From assembly GCF_004343585.1 (NCBI RefSeq), contig NZ_SLYW01000002.1:620001-684000 (forward strand): a stretch of DNA of 64,000 bases, written 5' to 3'. How positions within the stretch are numbered: position 1 is the first letter of the stretch; each line of letters starts with the position of its first letter. The DNA is from Neorhizobium sp. JUb45. GTDB lineage: Bacteria; Pseudomonadota; Alphaproteobacteria; Rhizobiales; Rhizobiaceae. Positions 19,519-27,226 of the stretch are shown here, piece after piece. The position numbers and the translations under genes were made by a program. The notes below the pieces were generated by a model. It saw nothing but the letters and a program-made list of their open reading frames with translations. It was not told the origin of the DNA and made no database searches.

Positions 19519-19857
19519 ATGGCCGGTAAGACAGTGACGCGAGCAGATTTGGCGGAGTCGGTTTTTCGCAAGGTCGGGCTCTCTCGGACGGAATCTGCTG
19601 AGCTTGTCGAAACCGTCATCGACGAAATCTGCAACGCGATCGTGCGCGGGGAGATGGTAAAACTGTCTTCTTTCGCGACTTTTCAGGTTCGCGCCAAGAA
19701 CGAGCGTATCGGCCGCAATCCGAAGACGGGTGAAGAAGTGCCGATCTCGCCACGCCGCGTGATGACCTTCAAGGCCTCGAACGTGCTCAAGCAGCGTATT
19801 CTCAAAGCCCACACCCAGCGCAAGAACAAGCAGAAGCCTGCCAACCCGGCAGCCTGA
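19519..19857 (+). CDS. ihfA: Integration host factor alpha subunit
   Basis: DNA-bending nucleoid protein that pairs with IhfB. The 112-residue protein has the HU/IHF fold: [20 protein letters not shown], then [28 protein letters not shown], including the beta-arm with its Pro, and [14 protein letters not shown]. The lysine-rich C-terminal tail ([12 protein letters not shown]) is an extension common in alphaproteobacterial IhfA. The order plsX-fabH-ihfA-MerR regulator is a familiar rhizobial arrangement. Confidence 0.95.
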   Translation: MAGKTVTRADLAESVFRKVGLSRTESAELVETVIDEICNAIVRGEMVKLSSFATFQVRAKNERIGRNPKTGEEVPISPRRVMTFKASNVLKQRILKAHTQRKNKQKPANPAA

Positions 19858-19966
19858 CCTTCCGCATCTCCTGTGGCAAACGTGAGCGGGTGCTTGAAAC
19901 CGGGCGCCCGAACCGTTGTTATGTGACGAATCGTGAAACTGCTGCTGCCCCTTTGGTGTATGCGGC

Positions 19967-20524
19967 ATGCCGCCGGAGACGAGCCCCTTGGACAAGAGCC
20001 CTGACGCCTTTCGCACCATCAGCGAAGTCGCAGACGATCTCGACCTGCCGCAGCACGTGCTGCGCTTCTGGGAAACCCGTTTTCCGCAGATCAAGCCGAT
20101 GAAACGTGGCGGCGGGCGCCGTTATTACCGTCCCGACGATATCGATCTTCTGAAGGGCATCCGGCACCTGCTCTATGATCACGGTTATACGATCAAGGGC
20201 GTGCAGAAGCTTCTGAAGACAAACGGCAACAAGTTCGTCTCCGCCATCGCATCCGGCGATCTCGCCACGATGGAAGCGATCATGGCGGCGAATGGCGAAA
20301 AGGCCGCCGCCGAACCGCGGGTCGCCAATCCCGACGAAGACCAGATTGTCGGCCGCCCCAAGGCCAAGCCGAGCGGTCGCTTCTTCGGTTTCGGCGGGGG
20401 AGGCGACGATCTGCCGGAAATCTCCGTCGGCAAGAGTTCCGTCGGCAAGGAAGACCGGGCGCTGCTTCAGGAAGCATTGTTCGACCTTCTCGAATGCAAG
20501 CGGCTGCTCGATCAGGTCCGCTGA
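19967..20524 (+). CDS. MerR-family transcriptional regulator
   Basis: DNA-binding regulator of 185 residues. The MerR winged helix is clear: [40 protein letters not shown] and [20 protein letters not shown]. The C-terminal half (from about residue 95) is a low-complexity linker ending in a short helix ([15 protein letters not shown]) and lacks a recognised sensor domain. An in-frame TTG at 19988 has GGAG upstream and is an alternative start. Its targets are unknown. Confidence 0.92.
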   Translation: MPPETSPLDKSPDAFRTISEVADDLDLPQHVLRFWETRFPQIKPMKRGGGRRYYRPDDIDLLKGIRHLLYDHGYTIKGVQKLLKTNGNKFVSAIASGDLATMEAIMAANGEKAAAEPRVANPDEDQIVGRPKAKPSGRFFGFGGGGDDLPEISVGKSSVGKEDRALLQEALFDLLECKRLLDQVR

Positions 20525-20556
20525 CGGATTTTACAAAAACGGAAGTCTATTTTCGA

Positions 20557-20595
20557 GTTCACGTGGAGTTCCCGATGGTGTGAACACGTTTTTTT
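20557..20595 (+). terminator. Possible intrinsic terminator after the MerR gene
   Basis: GTTCAC (20557-20562) and GTGAAC (20580-20585) can pair, and TTTTTTT follows after three bases. The stem is only six pairs with a long loop, so this is a weak candidate. Confidence 0.4.
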
Positions 20596-20667
20596 GTTCG
20601 TTCACCGCTGGTTCATCGCCAAAAAGCGACCATATCCTCATCAAATAGCTAGGTGAGGAAGATGAAA

Positions 20668-21150
20668 ATGAAAAAACTCGCGATCATCGCCCTGTCTGTT
20701 GCAACGGCATTTATGGGTGTCGCACCTGCACAGGCTTTCCCGTCGGTAGCATCTGCGCCTAAGGTTCAGCAGCAGCAGACGACGGATGTTCAGACTGTCC
20801 AGTATTGGGGTGACCGGCGTGAATGGCGCCATGGCGGCCGCGGCTGGGATCGTGGTCGTGGCTGGGATCGCGACCGCCGCTGGGACCGCGACCGTCGTTA
20901 CGGTAACCGCTATTACCGCCGCCATCACCGCAACAACGCGGGTGCCATAATCGGTGGTCTTGCGCTTGGCGCGATCGTCGGCGGCGCCATTGCCAACTCG
21001 CAGCCGCGTTATGCACCGGCACCGCGATATTACCAGGGCGCAAGCTCGCACACACAGTGGTGTGCCAACCGCTATCGCTCGTACCGGGCATATGACAACA
21101 CGTTCCAGCCCTATAACGGCCCGCGCCAGCGGTGCTATTCGCCTTACTGA
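20668..21150 (+). CDS. BA14K-family secreted protein
   Basis: Small exported protein of 160 residues. The signal peptide [20 protein letters not shown] ends near AQA. The mature region has Trp-Asp-Arg repeats ([20 protein letters not shown]) rich in arginine and tyrosine, a glycine-rich hydrophobic span ([17 protein letters not shown]), and the BA14K domain near the C-terminus with [16 protein letters not shown] and RQRCYSPY. The two cysteines may form a disulfide. The family includes a Brucella immunoreactive protein, but the role is unclear. AGGTGAGGA is eight bases before the chosen ATG; ATG 20662 and GTG 20653 are alternatives. Confidence 0.9.
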   Translation: MKKLAIIALSVATAFMGVAPAQAFPSVASAPKVQQQQTTDVQTVQYWGDRREWRHGGRGWDRGRGWDRDRRWDRDRRYGNRYYRRHHRNNAGAIIGGLALGAIVGGAIANSQPRYAPAPRYYQGASSHTQWCANRYRSYRAYDNTFQPYNGPRQRCYSPY

Positions 21151-21171
21151 GGTGAACTCGAATCATCAAAG

Positions 21172-21201
21172 AAACGGCTCGCGAAAGCGGGCCGTTTTTT
21201 T
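21172..21201 (+). terminator. Intrinsic terminator after the BA14K gene
   Basis: AACGGCTCGC and GCGGGCCGTT form a near-perfect stem with a GAAA tetraloop, followed by a run of T. It lies 22 bases after the stop codon. Confidence 0.88.
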
Positions 21202-21301
21202 GTGATCAGGATCAGCAACTGAAAACGGTTAGTTGCTTCCGCGGTTCACGAAGAGGATTTTAAAGATTTGAAATTTTGCTGGGGAACATCAAGAGTTTAA
21301 T

Positions 21302-21378
<77 letters not shown>

Positions 21379-21458
21379 ACCTGCCTCTTGCGAGGCAAGA
21401 CCTCCATAAATGCTCGCCACGATGCACGCAAGAGCAAATCGCCACGATTGCAAATAGT

Positions 21459-21647
21459 TCAGCGGTAAAGCGGCGCGCGGGTGGCGTTCATCAGCAACTC
21501 CTGCTCGGATGCAAATTGCCCAAGCAGCCGTACGAGACGGTTCTCTTCCCTGTCGTCAAGGCGATAGCGCTTGGCGAATTCACTGACGTTCCAGACCTTG
21601 CGGACTGTATTGCTTTCGATGGATTGTCCGGAGAGATGTGTGCTCAT
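21459..21647 (-). CDS. Small hypothetical protein, 62 aa
   Basis: Function unknown. The 62-residue soluble, charged protein includes VWNVSEFAKRYRLDDREENR and LVRLLGQFASEQELL, which look like two amphipathic helices. The first resembles a helix-turn-helix-like segment, though not convincingly. The ATG at 21647 is preceded by GGGAAC. It lies between tRNA-Pro and another small gene on the same strand. Confidence 0.6.
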   Translation of the reverse strand: MSTHLSGQSIESNTVRKVWNVSEFAKRYRLDDREENRLVRLLGQFASEQELLMNATRAPLYR

Positions 21648-21758
21648 GAAGTTCCCGCATTTCTTATTGTGATGCGCGGCGTCAACGACGATCCGCGCAT
21701 TTTGTTCCGGGGAGTTTAGAGCATTTTCGTAAAATGCGGATGACAGCCGTCCAGGCGA

Positions 21759-21908
21759 TCAGTTTTCTTCGACCTTCACGCCGTCCTGTCCGATGCTGAG
21801 TTCGACGCCCTTCGGCTTGCTCTCTTCGTTGACGACGTAAGCGCCAAGCCCGACCACGGCGATGATGAGTGCGCCGATGATGAGGTAGAGGCCGTTATTG
21901 CGGGACAT
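21759..21908 (-). CDS. Small single-span membrane protein, 49 aa
   Basis: The peptide MSRNNGLYLIIGALIIAVVG begins with a transmembrane helix at about residues 7-26, followed by a short charged tail (EESKPKGVELSIGQDGVKVEEN). GGAGTAAT lies just before the ATG at 21908. The same frame is open to 21950 but the ribosome binding site supports 21908. The small size and anchored topology resemble conserved rhizobial membrane peptides of unknown role. Confidence 0.7.
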   Translation of the reverse strand: MSRNNGLYLIIGALIIAVVGLGAYVVNEESKPKGVELSIGQDGVKVEEN

Positions 21909-22031
21909 GCGATTACTCCTTTGGCATTGACGCGGTAAATGGCGCGACATGCGTTACACAATTTGCCCGCGACAACGGCGGTCGTGCCAAAATGTTCCAG
22001 CATGATGAAAGATTTACGCGAGGGACGAGTG

Positions 22032-22325
22032 TCAGTCGTCGTTGGTCGCATTCAGCCGCTCGGGACGAAGACCTTCGTCGGCAGTTCCACTGCGCAGGCG
22101 GATGCCGGGTCCAATCGAAGCATCTTCCTGGCCGGCGGCCAGAAACACGATGCCGCGGCTTTCGAGTGCCGATTGCAGCCGGCTGGCGAGCAAGGCGTCA
22201 GAGAACGTCTCACCCTTTTCGGCTTCGTAAATGTCGCTGGCGGAAAGGCCGGTGAGGGCGGCAAGCTCGTCCACCGTCAGACCGATCATGGCGCGCCCGG
22301 CGCGGAGTTGGGAAACTGTCAGCAT
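22032..22325 (-). CDS. XRE-family small regulator
   Basis: A 97-residue protein with an N-terminal helix-turn-helix of the Cro/CI type: LRAGRAMIGLTVDELAALTG followed by LSASDIYEAEKG. The remainder (SALESRGIVFLAAGQEDASI) resembles the tail of short rhizobial XRE regulators. It is 54 bases upstream of the polysaccharide polymerase gene's stop, on the same strand and downstream in transcription order, so it may lie at the end of that transcript. Targets are unknown. Confidence 0.82.
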   Translation of the reverse strand: MLTVSQLRAGRAMIGLTVDELAALTGLSASDIYEAEKGETFSDALLASRLQSALESRGIVFLAAGQEDASIGPGIRLRSGTADEGLRPERLNATNDD

Positions 22326-22378
22326 CAGGGGAAACTGGAGACGATCGCAGCGAAGTCAAGGCTTGCGCTTGCCCCGGT

Positions 22379-23674
22379 TCAGCAATCGAGCAGGGAGCGT
22401 TCCGCCTGTGCGGCCGAGCCGCTTGCCGGTGGCCGAGCCCGCTTTTCGCGTTCAGCCCGCTGGTGGCGGCTTTCCAGTGCCGCACAGCCCCAGACGATAC
22501 CGAACAGGATATAAACGTGCCGCCAGTGGTCGATGTCGATGACGTTGCCGATCAGGGCGTGGCCGGCCACCATCACCCAGGCGATCATCAGATAGGGCTG
22601 CCACGGCCGGTCGCGCAGAAGATTGCGGAAACCGATGATCAGTGTCCACCAGATCAGGATGATGTAGCAGACGAAACCAAGCCAGCCGTAAGTGGTCAGC
22701 GATTTCAGCCAGATATTGTGTTCATCCTCGCCGAACATTTTTCCGAGCATCATCGGCCCGAGGCCGAGCGGGCGCTCCATCGACATTAGAAAACCCATCT
22801 TGTGGCGCTCGAAGCGGCCAAGGCGGGCGCCATCATATTCCTGAACCAGCTTGGCGCGGCTCTCGAACAGGTTGTAGACCTTTTTCGACTGCATGGCGGC
22901 GGCCATGCCGAGCGTCATCACCAGAATGGCGGCAATCGACAGGGACAGGATTTTCAGGCGAAAGGCGCCTGTGCGCTCCTTCAGCAGCATGATGGCGACG
23001 AGGGCGATGGCCGAGAAGGCAAACAGCGCCCAGGCGGCACGCGAGAAGGAAAGCAGCACGCCCAGCGAAAGCACCATCAGGCCGGCAATGTCGAGCGGTG
23101 CTTCAATCAGCTTGCCGCTCAAAAGGCGATAGATCAGATAGAGGGCAGGAGGCACCAGATAGGGACCAAACACGTTCGGGTCCTGAAAGGCCCCCTTGGC
23201 ACGGTCGTAAAGCGTGAAAACCTCGAAGCCGGGCAGGGCATGGAAATAACCCAGAATACCAAGCATGGAAGTGATTACCGCCGCTGCCACCCATGCCTTG
23301 AAGATCAGCGCCAGCCGGCGATGCTCGTCTTCGATAATCGCGGCATAAAAGACGGAACTTAACGCCAGGAAGAGCGACACCGCGACATACATCGGCCCGC
23401 CCGAAATATCCTTCATCACCGTCAGCGAAAACATGCCGCCGACATTGAACAGCAGAAGCAGGACCAGAAGAGGCGCATTGGCGCGCGAGATTTTCAGGCC
23501 GAGCAGAAACCACAACGCGATCTGCGCTGCCATGACCAGTTCATAAGGGGCGGGCTCGGAAATGACGAAGCCTGACAGGAAGACCCCGAGGGCAACCAGC
23601 ATGGAGCCGCAGATCCGCAGAGCCGCAAGCTGCGGCCGAAAGGGGCGTGCCGGGCTGTCAACGATCGCGCTCAA
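22379..23674 (-). CDS. O-antigen ligase/polymerase-like membrane protein (Wzy or ExoQ type)
   Basis: A 431-residue polytopic membrane protein with about 10-12 hydrophobic helices. The conserved Wzy_C-type features are a large periplasmic loop with GFLMSMERPLGLGPM and DEHNIWLKSLTTYGWLGF. Its position after an initiating transferase and glycosyltransferase suggests it polymerises repeat units in the periplasm. Translation probably starts at TTG, overlapping the TGA stop of the upstream gene (TTGA), so coupling is likely. The last 25 residues are charged. Confidence 0.85.
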   Translation of the reverse strand: MSAIVDSPARPFRPQLAALRICGSMLVALGVFLSGFVISEPAPYELVMAAQIALWFLLGLKISRANAPLLVLLLLFNVGGMFSLTVMKDISGGPMYVAVSLFLALSSVFYAAIIEDEHRRLALIFKAWVAAAVITSMLGILGYFHALPGFEVFTLYDRAKGAFQDPNVFGPYLVPPALYLIYRLLSGKLIEAPLDIAGLMVLSLGVLLSFSRAAWALFAFSAIALVAIMLLKERTGAFRLKILSLSIAAILVMTLGMAAAMQSKKVYNLFESRAKLVQEYDGARLGRFERHKMGFLMSMERPLGLGPMMLGKMFGEDEHNIWLKSLTTYGWLGFVCYIILIWWTLIIGFRNLLRDRPWQPYLMIAWVMVAGHALIGNVIDIDHWRHVYILFGIVWGCAALESRHQRAEREKRARPPASGSAAQAERSLLDC

Positions 23675-25215
23675 TAGGCATTGTCCGTATTGAGAAGCCG
23701 GATCGGCGTCAGGAACAGGATCTTCAGATCGAAGAGCAGCGACCAGTTCTCGATATAGTCGAGATCATAGGTGATGCGGGCGCGGATCTTCTCATCGGTG
23801 TCGATTTCGCCGCGCAGGCCGTTTATCTGAGCCCAGCCAGTCACGCCGGGCTTGACGCGGTGGCGGGCAAAATAGCTTTCGACGACATCCACATATTTGC
23901 GGTCGCCGGTCTGGGCCTGAACCGCATGCGGGCGTGGGCCGACCAGCGAAAGGTCGCCGCGCAGCACGTTGAAGAACTGCGGCAACTCGTCGAGCGAGGA
24001 TTTGCGGATAAACCGGCCGACCGGCGTCACGCGCGGATCGCCCTTGGTGACCGCAAGCTTTGCGGTCGGATCGCCCAGATGCGTGTACATCGAGCGGAAT
24101 TTCAGAACGTTGATGATCTCGTTGTTGAAGCCGTGACGCTTCTGCACGAACAGGATCGGGCCGGCAGAGGTCAGTTTCACGGCCAGTGCCACGCCGAGCA
24201 TGACCGGCCAAAGGAAGACGATGGCAAGCATCGAGAAGAAGATGTCGAAGGCGCGTTTGGCAACCGAATCCCAGTCGCGGATCGGCTTGTCGAAAATGTC
24301 GAACATCGGCACGGCGCCGACATGGCTGTAGGCGCGCGGGCGAAAACGCAGGCGGTTGGCATGTGCGGCAAGGCGGATATCGACCGGCAGCACCCAGAGC
24401 TTGCGGATCAGTTGCAGGATGCGATCTTCTGCCGTCGGCGGCAGCGCGATGATCAGCATGTCGATGCGGGCGAGACGCGAAAATTCCACCAGTTCGGCGA
24501 AGGTGCCGAGTTTCGGATAACCGGCGACGACTTCGGGCGAGCGGTCGCTGCCGCGATCGTCGAAGATGCCGCAGATGCGGATATCGTTATCGGGCTGGCG
24601 CTCGAGCGCACGCGCCAACTCCTTGGCCGGCTGGCCGCCGCCGACGATAACGGCACGGCGTTCCATGATGCCGTTGCGAGCCCAGTTGCGGATGGCGAAA
24701 GCGGTAAGGAAACGTTCTATCAGCAGGACGCAAGCCCCGCCGACCAGCCACACGATCAGGCCCACGATCGTCGGAGCGCCATCTGCGGCCAAGAGAATGC
24801 CGGTGCTGATAGCCACGCCGATGACCCAGCTGCCAAGCAGGCGCATGCGTGTGCGGCCGGGTGCGCGGATACTGGGGATCTGATAGGCGTCGGCAAGCTG
24901 CAACAGCAGCACGACGAGTGCCGCGCCGGCGCCGATGACGGAAAAACGAATGGCGAGTGACCGTTCCGCCGGGCCGAACAAGAGTTCGGCCATCAGGCCG
25001 ACCGCCAGCATCAGCAGGAATTCGACCAGACGATACTGGCCGATCAGCATGGAAGGGGAATAGTTTTCGTCGCGGAACTGTTCGGCAACCTGACGGGCGA
25101 GCGGGTTGAGTTCCACCGGCTCGTGCGGATCAGGTGTGGAGGCAACGCCATCCGAAACACGGCGGCGCAATGCCTCGATATCGAACTGCTCTTGTCCTTC
25201 GAGCTTGCTCATCAT
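23671..25215 (-). CDS. Polyprenyl glycosylphosphotransferase (WcaJ/ExoY type)
   Basis: Transfers the first sugar phosphate to undecaprenyl phosphate and so starts repeat-unit synthesis at the inner membrane. The 514-residue protein has four N-terminal transmembrane helices (about residues 55-170), a Rossmann-like middle region (VIVGGGQPAKELARALE), a fifth membrane helix and the catalytic domain. The latter contains ILFVQKRHGF, VLKFRSMYTH, SLDELPQFFNVLRGDLSLVG and PGVTGWAQINGLRGE. Two adjacent ATGs (25215 and 25212) start the gene. Its stop overlaps the next gene. The sugar cannot be predicted. Confidence 0.93.
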   Translation of the reverse strand: MMSKLEGQEQFDIEALRRRVSDGVASTPDPHEPVELNPLARQVAEQFRDENYSPSMLIGQYRLVEFLLMLAVGLMAELLFGPAERSLAIRFSVIGAGAALVVLLLQLADAYQIPSIRAPGRTRMRLLGSWVIGVAISTGILLAADGAPTIVGLIVWLVGGACVLLIERFLTAFAIRNWARNGIMERRAVIVGGGQPAKELARALERQPDNDIRICGIFDDRGSDRSPEVVAGYPKLGTFAELVEFSRLARIDMLIIALPPTAEDRILQLIRKLWVLPVDIRLAAHANRLRFRPRAYSHVGAVPMFDIFDKPIRDWDSVAKRAFDIFFSMLAIVFLWPVMLGVALAVKLTSAGPILFVQKRHGFNNEIINVLKFRSMYTHLGDPTAKLAVTKGDPRVTPVGRFIRKSSLDELPQFFNVLRGDLSLVGPRPHAVQAQTGDRKYVDVVESYFARHRVKPGVTGWAQINGLRGEIDTDEKIRARITYDLDYIENWSLLFDLKILFLTPIRLLNTDNAY

Positions 25216-25271
25216 GTGCGATCTCGTCCTCACTGGCGGAGGATGTATCACAACATTCGGTAAGAAATCGT

Positions 25272-26426
25272 TTAGATGTTGCTGATGCGAGCGGTCAGGT
25301 CCCGGTATAGCGACAGCATCTGATCGGCCATTGCAGAGGCTGAAAACACCGCCCTGAAGGCGTCTGGCGCCGGCATCACGTCTTCGCGCCAGGTGGGGTT
25401 GGTCATCGCGTCGACCATCACATGTGCAAGGTCCGCCGCATCGCCGGGTATGGCAAGGGCGGCACTTTCGGCCCCCAGAATTTCCGGAATGCCGCCGACA
25501 CGGGTGGCGATCACCGGTTTTTCGGCGGCCAGCGCCTCGATGACGATATAGGGCATGGCCTCGGCGCGGGATGGCACGACGACATTGCGCGCCAGTGCAA
25601 ACGCCTGCCGTGCCGGCATTGCCTCCAGCATGCGGATACGGCGGCCAAGGCCGCGCTCGGCCATCATCCGGTGATAACGGTCGCGATCCGGCCCATCGCC
25701 GACCATCACGGCCGAGAGGGGGCGCCCGACAGCACGTTCTGTGCGGCCGAAGGCATCGATGAACTTGTCGGGACCTTTGAGGTCACGCAACATGCCGATG
25801 TAGAGGAAATCCGCGTAGTCTTCCGCCGGCGTAACCGGCCCGAATTCGCCGTCGCGCACGCCGTTATAGATCACCTGCGACCGTGTCGTGATCGGGCCAA
25901 CCTTGGTTTCATAGGCGCGGCGCTCGAATTCACAAACGAAGACGAGGCTGTCGGTAAAACGCTCCTGAAACCGTTCGAGCTTCAGAACCACCCGACCGGA
26001 CAATTTTGCCCGGTCATAATGCAGACTGCCCCCGTGGGGCGAATAGAGGCGGGCTACGCGATACTTGTTTACCCGCAGGGCTGAGCCGATGAGCCGTGCC
26101 AGAACGCCACCCTTGGCGCCATGACCGTGCAAGACATCCGGCTGCAAACTCTTGATGTGTTTGTAGCTTTTATAAAGCGCATTCAGATCCGACGGTGCTA
26201 CCGAACGCCGGATTGGGATGCGTATAAGACCGAGGGAGAGATGCGGCCTGATTGTGTCGAACAGCCGCTCCTCGTGAGCACCACCCGTGGAACTGTCACA
26301 GAGAATACCAACCTCGTGGCCGGCTGCCCGATGTTCCTCCACCAGATCACGGACATGTCGGAAGATGCCGCCGACCGGTGACCTGAAGCAGTGGATAATC
26401 CTGAGAGGGCGCTCCGTAGGCGTCAT
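25272..26426 (-). CDS. Group 1/family 4 glycosyltransferase
   Basis: Cytoplasmic or membrane-associated transferase of 384 residues. The N-terminal acceptor domain has FRSPVGGIFRHVRDLVEEH. The GT-B donor domain shows DFLYIGMLRDLKGPDKFIDA, VMVGDGPDRDRYHRM, and the conserved SRAEAMPYIVIEALAAEKPV with the E-x7-E pattern, then ATRVGGIPEIL. It lies between the export-lipoprotein gene and the initiating transferase gene on the same strand. Probably adds a sugar to the repeat unit. Confidence 0.92.
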   Translation of the reverse strand: MTPTERPLRIIHCFRSPVGGIFRHVRDLVEEHRAAGHEVGILCDSSTGGAHEERLFDTIRPHLSLGLIRIPIRRSVAPSDLNALYKSYKHIKSLQPDVLHGHGAKGGVLARLIGSALRVNKYRVARLYSPHGGSLHYDRAKLSGRVVLKLERFQERFTDSLVFVCEFERRAYETKVGPITTRSQVIYNGVRDGEFGPVTPAEDYADFLYIGMLRDLKGPDKFIDAFGRTERAVGRPLSAVMVGDGPDRDRYHRMMAERGLGRRIRMLEAMPARQAFALARNVVVPSRAEAMPYIVIEALAAEKPVIATRVGGIPEILGAESAALAIPGDAADLAHVMVDAMTNPTWREDVMPAPDAFRAVFSASAMADQMLSLYRDLTARISNI

Positions 26427-26435
26427 GATGTGCGA

Positions 26436-27014
26436 TCAGAAGAGACGCTCGCGGACATAGATCGTGTCGCCGGCAAGCACGGCGCTTGAGATCGATGTCC
26501 GGCCGGTAATGCTGCGCCCGTTGATCTTGCGGGTCACGTCGATGTCGCGCTGGTTGCCGCGGGGCGTGAAGCCGCCGGCAATGGCAATGGCGTTCTGCGC
26601 AGTCATGCCGGGCACATAGGAATACTGGCCGGGGCGGCCGACTTCACCCATCACGAAGACCGGGCGATAGCGGTCCATCTCGATGGTGACATCGGGATCG
26701 CGCAGATAACCCTGCTTGAGTTTGGCGGCAATCGCACCTTCAAGCGCGACCATGGTCTGGCCACGTGCTGCGACCTGACCGATCAGCGGGAAGGAGATAT
26801 AGCCGGCCTGATCGACCGTATAGGTATTGGAAAGACCGGTCTGTTCGAACACGCTGACGCGCAGGCGGTCGCCGCTGTCCAGCCGGTAGGGCTGGATGGT
26901 TGCTTCCTGAAAGCTTTTGGGTGCCGGCTGATACGTGCTGCAGGCGCCAAGCATTGTCGTCGCGGCAAGTGCTGCGGCCAATGCAATTTTTGATCGTGAA
27001 CGGACGAAAGACAT
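26436..27014 (-). CDS. Polysaccharide export lipoprotein (Wza/ExoF family)
   Basis: Outer-membrane export channel family. From the ATG at 27014 the 192-residue protein has a lipoprotein signal ending MLGACSTY, then the Poly_export domain (PYRLDSGDRLRVSVFEQ) and a SLBB-like segment (VFVMGEVGRPGQYSYVPGMT). It is shorter than Wza (about 380), like other rhizobial short forms that work with a separate chain-length protein. An in-frame ATG at 27044 is an alternative. It is the first gene of a four-gene minus-strand operon and diverges from the chain-length gene at 27227. Confidence 0.9.
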   Translation of the reverse strand: MSFVRSRSKIALAAALAATTMLGACSTYQPAPKSFQEATIQPYRLDSGDRLRVSVFEQTGLSNTYTVDQAGYISFPLIGQVAARGQTMVALEGAIAAKLKQGYLRDPDVTIEMDRYRPVFVMGEVGRPGQYSYVPGMTAQNAIAIAGGFTPRGNQRDIDVTRKINGRSITGRTSISSAVLAGDTIYVRERLF

Positions 27015-27226
27015 CTCGCGACAGGGCTCCGGCAATAAAACCATGGCGGTCGTTATCGGTCCATTAGGGTTAATGCCCGGTAAAGAGGAGCGGAAATTCG
27101 TGTATAGCGGAATGTTTTCTCAAGGTACAACTTCGTGGAGTGCGGCATTAACGGTCGAGTTACCATGATCATTTAGGTTGCGGCTCTGGTTTCCAATATC
27201 GGCAGTCCCTGAGTACGGAGTGTGGC

